A DNA stretch of 30,065 nt from Paulinella micropora (Eukaryota; Cercozoa; Imbricatea; Euglyphida), in the NCBI GenBank assembly GCA_009731375.1, contig BJOX01000012.1:891803-921867 (forward strand). The letters run 5' to 3'. Shown in pieces: positions 23,723 to 30,065 of the stretch (its first letter is position 1; the number at the start of each line of letters is the position of its first letter). A program made the translations under genes and the position numbers. Under the pieces are notes generated by a model. It searched no databases and had not been told where the DNA came from. It saw nothing but the letters and a program-made list of their open reading frames with translations.

Positions 23723-23776
23723 TATTATTATTATTATTATCATTATTATTATTATTGTTATTATTATTACTATTAC

Positions 23777-23814
<38 letters not shown>

Positions 23815-23890
23815 GGACACCGTGATAGCCCAGTGGTCAAGTTCTACCATCTGGGCCCTGTCGCCAGTTCGATTCCCGTCGGTGCCACCA
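23815..23890 (+). tRNA. tRNA-like element, copy 1 (pseudo-tRNA or SINE head)
   Basis: 76 nt ending CCACCA. The box A-like part TAGCCCAGTGGTC and the box B-like part AGTTCGATTCC match RNA polymerase III internal promoter motifs. The ends form a 7-bp acceptor-type stem (GGCACCG/CGGTGCC) if one extra A at position 3 is bulged. The D, anticodon and T stems pair poorly, so I see it as a tRNA-derived repeat rather than a working tRNA. It directly follows a (TTA)n tract. Confidence 0.55.
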
Positions 23891-24013
23891 GTANNNNNNN
23901 NNNCAGACACGATCTTGATGCTGATATGATTTTTTTGGAATTCACGCAAACATTTGTGTTAAGGCAGAGTCCCGAATGCCAAAATTCCCTTCTTTTTTTT
24001 TTCACACCCCTGT

Positions 24014-24535
24014 CGGAATAAATCATGGTTTGTGTGAACCAGGAGGAGTTGAGAGCTCATGTTTGCAGGGTGTCTAGTCCCAGACTCGATGTTGATGCTA
24101 TATAATTTCTTTGGAATTCACGTAAATATTTGCGTTAGGGGAGTGTCCTGAATGCGAAAGTTTTTTTAGCCCATTTTCTGCACCCTCGTCGGAATAAATC
24201 ATGGTTTGTGTGAACCAGGAGTTGGGAGCTCATATTGACAGGGTGGCTAGCCCCAGATTCGATCTTGATGCTGATATAATTTTTTTGAAATTCACGCAAA
24301 TATTTGCGTTAGTGGAGTGTCCTGAATGCGAAAATTCCTTGTATTTTTAGCCTATTTTCTGCTCTCCCATCGGAATAAATCATGGTTTGTGGGAACCAGG
24401 AGGAGTTGGGAGCTCATATTGGCAGGGTGGTTAGCAGCAGACTCGATCTTGATGCTGGTATACTTTTTTTGGAATTCACGTAAATATTTGCGTTAGGGGA
24501 ATGTCCTGAATACCAAATTTCCTTGTTTTTTAGCA
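24014..24535 (+). repeat. ~180-bp satellite (composite copy 2)
   Basis: A partial unit starts at the gap (23904), followed by units at about 24014, 24190 and 24371. Palindromes here are partly decayed (ACGTAAATATTTGCG at about 24120 and 24479) and one is intact at 24295-24308. Confidence 0.85.
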
Positions 24536-24548
24536 GTACTTGCCGCTG

Positions 24549-25056
24549 CCTCCGGCAATTGAACGTACCCTGCCGACGGGGCAGGGGGGGTCCGGGGGGC
24601 CCTCCCCCCGGGAACCCCAGCCCGGCGATTGTACGTACCAGTTCTGGTCGCGGGTGGCACCCACACTAGAAAATTGAGGTCTTGTGCCACCAGGCGCCGT
24701 TTGCGCACACCAGAGGGAGTTAGCGGCTGATATTTGGGAAATTGAGGCTTTTGCGTCACCATGCGCCGTTTGCGCACACTCGAGGGCTGATGTTTGGTGT
24801 ACCCGACACCTCTAGGTGCGCTCTCTTCGGAGATAAAAAAGTTTTGGTGGCGGGTGGCACAAAAACCAGATATTTTAGGCTTTTGTGCCACCAGAGCTTA
24901 ACACTTGCGTTCTGCTGGTACCTCCGGCCATTGAACGTACACTGTCGATGGGAAAGGGGGGTCCGGGGGGTTCTCCCCCCGGGAACCCTAGCCCGGGGGG
25001 GGGGGGATGCGAAGCGCACCGCAAACCATCATTTCAGGTGTTGGAGCAGCCCCTAG
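24549..25056 (+). repeat. GC-rich satellite (composite copy 2)
   Basis: CCTCCGGC starts lie at 24549 and 24921, with rearranged material between them. It ends with GCGAAGCGCACCG and then the same AGCCCCTAG followed by (TTA)n as copy 1. It is more rearranged than copy 1. Confidence 0.75.
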
Positions 25057-25071
25057 TTATTATTATTATTA

Positions 25072-25129
<58 letters not shown>

Positions 25130-25169
25130 TATTATTATTATTATTACTATTACAAAGATGATGATGATG

Positions 25170-25207
<38 letters not shown>

Positions 25208-25237
25208 CATTATTATCATTATTATCATTATTATCAT

Positions 25238-25313
25238 GGACACCGTGATAGCCCAGTGGTCAAGTTCTACCATCTGGGCCCTGTCGCCAGTTCGATTCCC
25301 GTCGGTGCCACCA
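25238..25313 (+). tRNA. tRNA-like element, copy 2
   Basis: Identical over all 76 nt to the copy at 23815-23890, and again directly after a (TTA)n tract. It is followed by two copies of a 35-bp sequence. The same caveats on folding apply. Confidence 0.55.
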
Positions 25314-25380
25314 GTATTTTCATTGAACATACCGATCCGTCTGGACCAGTATTTTCATTGAACATACCGGCCCGTCTGGA
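25311..25380 (+). repeat. 35-bp tandem duplication after the tRNA-like element
   Basis: Units 25311-25345 and 25346-25380 start CCAGTATTTTCATTGAAC and differ at two bases. The first unit begins on the terminal CCA of the tRNA-like element, so the duplication includes that CCA. Confidence 0.9.
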
Positions 25381-25503
25381 AGTGTTGGAACTGCCCTTGC
25401 GGGGGTGTCATTAGAGCTTATCGTCAATTCTTCGTACTCCCCTCACGGGTGAGACGATGGAGGCGCATGTGCAGAAATGCATCAGCCATTGACAGAGAAG
25501 CAC

Positions 25504-25561
<58 letters not shown>

Positions 25562-25923
25562 GTCATCATCATCATCATCGTCGTCATCATCGTCATTAGC
25601 ATTATTATTATTAATATTAGAGTTAGAGTTAGAGTTAGAGTTAGAGTTAGAGTAGAGTAGGGTACAGTAGAGTAGAGGAGAGTCGAGTCGAGTCGAGTAG
25701 AGTAGAGTAGAGTAGAGTAGAGTAGAGTAGAGTAGATTACATTAAATTACATTGCATTACATTACAATGCATTAGGTTACATTATATCAATATATGTATT
25801 AGACACGAGATCATATGATAGGATATTTTGCAATGTATATAACAGTATACTTACATGACATAGAAGGAGACAGCGATTGACGCCTTCAAAACTTCGTTAT
25901 TATTATTATTATTATTATTATTA

Positions 25924-25979
<56 letters not shown>

Positions 25980-26000
25980 GTTATTGTTATTATCATTAGC

Positions 26001-26040
<40 letters not shown>

Positions 26041-26178
26041 GTAGTAGCACTAGTACTAGTACTAGTACTAGTACTAGTAGTAGTAGTAGTAGTAGTAAGT
26101 AGTAGTAGTAGTAGTAGCAGTAGTAGTACTAGTAGTAGTAGTAGTAGCAGTAGTAGTAGTAGTAGTAGTAGCAGCAGC

Positions 26179-26304
<126 letters not shown>

Positions 26305-26376
26305 CATTATTATTATTATTATTATTATTGCGTTTGTTATTATTGTTATTTCTGTTATCATTACTATTACTATTAC

Positions 26377-26418
<42 letters not shown>

Positions 26419-26445
26419 CATTATTATTATTACTATTATTATTAC

Positions 26446-26487
<42 letters not shown>

Positions 26488-26532
26488 TACTATTATTATT
26501 ATTATTACTATTATTATTATTATTATTATTAC

Positions 26533-26567
<35 letters not shown>

Positions 26568-26591
26568 TATCATTATTATTATTATTATTAC

Positions 26592-26631
<40 letters not shown>

Positions 26632-26714
26632 GTTATTACTGTTGGTGTTGTTGTTGTTGTTGTTGCTGTTCTTGTTGTTCTTCTTGTTCTTGTTGTTATC
26701 ATTATTACTATTGC

Positions 26715-26757
<43 letters not shown>

Positions 26758-26783
26758 GTTGTTGTTGTTATTATTATTATTAC

Positions 26784-26913
<130 letters not shown>

Positions 26914-26957
26914 CTTGTTGTTCTTGTTGTTGTTGTTGTTATCATTATTACTATTAC

Positions 26958-26999
<42 letters not shown>

Positions 27000-27024
27000 T
27001 ATTATTATTATTATTATTACACAG

Positions 27025-27069
27025 GACAAAAAAAGAGACAGCCCATCTCAACGCGCCCAACGTTATCAA
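27025..27069 (+). CDS. Exon 22: RasGEF catalytic domain, part 3
   Basis: The exon is 45 bp, phase 2 in and 2 out, from ACACAG| to ATCAA|GTACGT. It reads TKKETAHLNAPNVIK once joined. The (A/S)PN(V/I)(I/L) motif is conserved between the first helices of RasGEF domains. Ten echoes follow. Confidence 0.88.
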
Positions 27070-28209
27070 GTACGTATGTATGTATGTATGTATCTATCTA
27101 TCTATCCATCTATCTATCTATCTATCTATCTATGTATCTATGTATGTAAAGAAAAGACAGCTCATCTCAAGGCGCCCAACGTTATCAAGTGTGTTTGTAT
27201 GTATGTATGTATGTATGTATCTATGTATCTATCTCTATGTATGTATCTATGTATGTAAAGAAAAGACATCCTATATCAAGGCGCCTAACGTTATCAAGTG
27301 TGTATGAATGTATGTATGTATGTATGTATGTATGTATGTATCTATCTATCTATCTATCTATGTATGTATCTATGTATCTATGTATGTATCTATGTATCTA
27401 TGTATCTATGTATGTAAAGAAAAGATATCCTATCTCAAGGCGCCTAACGTTATCAAGTACGTATCTATGTATCTATGTATCTATGTATCTATGTTTGTAT
27501 CTATGTATGTAAAGAAAGAGACAGCCCATCTCAACGCTATCAAGTGCGTATGTATCTATCTATCTATCTATCTATCTATCTAACTATGTTTGTATCTATG
27601 TATGTAAAGAAAAGACATTCTATCTCAAGGCGTCCAACGTTATCAAGTGCGTATGAATGAATGTATGTATGTATGTATGTATGTATCTATGTATGTATCT
27701 ATGTATGTAAAGAAAAGACATCGTATCTCAAGGCGCCTAACGTTATCAAGTGCGTATGTATGTATGTATCTATGTATCTATGTATCTACATTTGTATCTA
27801 TGTATGTAAAAAGAGACATCCTATCTCAAGGCGCCCAACGTTATCAAGTGCGTTTGAATGTATCTATGTATGTATGTATCTATGTATCTATGTATCTATC
27901 TATCTATGTTTATATCTATGTATGTAAAAAGAGACAGCCTTACTCAAGACGCCCAACGTTATCAAGTGCGTTTGTATGTATGTATGTATGTATGTATGTA
28001 TGTATGTATGTATCTATGTATGTAAAGAAAGAGACAGCCCATCTCAACGTTATCAAGTGCGTATGTATGTATGTATGTATGTATGTATGTATGTTATGTA
28101 TGTATGTATGAATGAATGAATGTATGTATCTATGTATCTATGTATGTATCTATGTATGTACAGAAAGAGACAGCCCATCTCAACGTGTGTATGTATGTAT
28201 GCATGTGTG

Positions 28210-28253
<44 letters not shown>

Positions 28254-28256
28254 GTG

Positions 28257-28288
<32 letters not shown>

Positions 28289-28330
28289 TATATGTACGTG
28301 TGTGTGTGTGTGTGTGTGCGTATATATATA

Positions 28331-28370
<40 letters not shown>

Positions 28371-28408
28371 TGTATATATATGTATATATATATGTATATA
28401 TATATATA

Positions 28409-28471
<63 letters not shown>

Positions 28472-28527
28472 TTGTGTGTGTGTGTGGTGTATATATATAT
28501 ACATATATGTATATATATATATATCAG
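27070..28527 (+). repeat. Intron 22: (GTAT)n/(CTAT)n with exon 22 echoes, then TA/TG
   Basis: To about 28200 the intron is an array of exon 22 echoes in (GTAT)n and (CTAT)n. From there to 28527 it is (TA)n and (TG)n. Confidence 0.92.
27149..28186 (+). repeat. Exon 22 donor-side echoes (10 copies)
   Basis: Copies end at about 27188, 27297, 27456, 27543, 27646, 27749, 27847, 27965 and 28056, plus a truncated one ending near 28186. The full ones end ATCAA|GTGCGT or GTGTGT and start from TATGTAAAG, without the CACAG acceptor. Spacing is about 85-160 bp. Two copies lack the GCGCCCAAC part. Confidence 0.9.
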
Positions 28528-28568
28528 GTTGGTAGATCGATTCAACCGAAGAAGTTTCTGGGCGGCTG
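28528..28568 (+). CDS. Exon 23: RasGEF catalytic domain, part 4
   Basis: The exon is 41 bp, phase 2 in and 1 out, from TATCAG| to GCGGCTG|GTCTCA. It reads [13 protein letters not shown]. The RFN-x-x-x-x-W signature is a strongly conserved RasGEF core motif. No echoes are seen. Confidence 0.9.
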
Positions 28569-29703
<1,135 letters not shown>

Positions 29704-29744
29704 GGTTCATATTCTCAGGAGGTGATGTGCCCCGCATGGCTCAG
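29704..29744 (+). CDS. Exon 24: RasGEF catalytic domain, part 5
   Basis: The exon is 41 bp, phase 1 in and 0 out, from TTGCAAG| to GCTCAG|GTCTGT. It reads (G)FIFSGGDVPRMAQ. It occupies the place of the helix after the W-A-x-E motif in RasGEF domains. A second possible acceptor, TTCTCAG, would shorten the exon to GGDVPRMAQ in the same frame. The domain continues past the window. Confidence 0.72.
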
Positions 29745-29773
29745 GTCTGTATTAGTATAGTATAGCATTTTTA

Positions 29774-29822
<49 letters not shown>

Positions 29823-30032
29823 AAAGGAATTCAGACGTTCAGAACCTTCCCCTAGCGAAAATAGGTTAAAAGGAGATAGGCTAAAACAAAACAAGGAATT
29901 TCGGCGTTCAGGACACTGCCCTAACGCAAATATTTGCGCGAATTCCAATATATATATATATATTTATATATATCAGCATCAACATCGCGTCCGCGGATAG
30001 TCACCCGGCGAGTATGGCGAAGAAGAGAATAA

Positions 30033-30065
<33 letters not shown>
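29745..30065 (+). repeat. Start of intron 24: (TTA)n, inverted satellite copy, G-run
   Basis: (TTA)n at about 29776-29820, then about 130 bp matching the intron 21 satellite in reverse orientation, with its palindrome at 29925-29938. A short unique piece follows, and a run of 31 G (30035-30065) closes the window. The G-run may be a sequencing or assembly artefact. Confidence 0.8.

Noticed and set aside
23815-23890. A functional tRNA gene
   Set aside because: D, anticodon and T stems do not pair properly and the acceptor stem needs a bulge. No anticodon can be assigned with confidence.
30035-30065. Run of 31 G as a G-quadruplex or telomeric signal
   Set aside because: A pure G homopolymer at the window edge is more likely a sequencing or assembly artefact, and it shows no TTAGGG pattern.

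Overview
The window is eukaryotic nuclear DNA. Most of it is simple-sequence repeat: CT, TA, TG/CA, GTAT, GATA/CTAT, ACCT, ACAT, CATATA, TTATG and TTA tracts. No bacterial operons or long real ORFs are present; the long open frames are translated microsatellites. Reading the short non-repetitive islands by hand gives one plus-strand gene that spans nearly the whole window. I can place 24 small exons (17 to 234 bp). Every junction uses GT-AG boundaries and every phase agrees, giving 1,557 coding bases (519 codons) in about 29.6 kb. Both ends of the gene lie outside the window.

The assembled protein reads as two ankyrin repeats (exons 2-5), an acidic/basic linker (exon 6), a RasGEF N-terminal-like domain (exons 7-9), a charged helical and low-complexity linker (exons 10-19), and the first half of a RasGEF (CDC25-type) catalytic domain (exons 20-24). 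This suggests an ankyrin-containing guanine-nucleotide exchange factor for Ras-family GTPases.

The striking feature is how the introns are built. Most contain arrays of partial copies of the neighbouring exon, each joined to that exon's own splice site and microsatellite. Copies upstream of an exon keep its acceptor and 5' part and lack the donor. Copies downstream keep the donor and 3' part and lack the acceptor. I call these exon-edge echoes. They occur next to about 16 of the 24 exons, with one to ten copies each.

A few introns carry unrelated islands. Intron 2 has a 506-bp tandem duplication and a short telomere-like (CCCTAA) tract. Intron 7 has a unique 320-bp block. Intron 13 has a group of hairpins with a MITE-like inverted repeat. 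Intron 21 has a composite repeat, present twice, made of a ~180-bp palindrome-bearing satellite, a GC-rich ~140-bp satellite, a (TTA)n tract and a 76-nt tRNA-like element. An inverted satellite copy lies near the right end.

Organism: RasGEFs are characteristic of animals, fungi, amoebozoans and related protists, and the interstitial CCCTAA tract matches the TTAGGG telomere type. I infer an opisthokont-like protist or an invertebrate with microsatellite-rich introns, but the species is not identifiable from this window. Six N gaps (10830-10961, 19083-19092, 20986-21051, 23894-23903, 28647-28656, 29407-29595) lie in repeats, so copy numbers and some spacings are not reliable.
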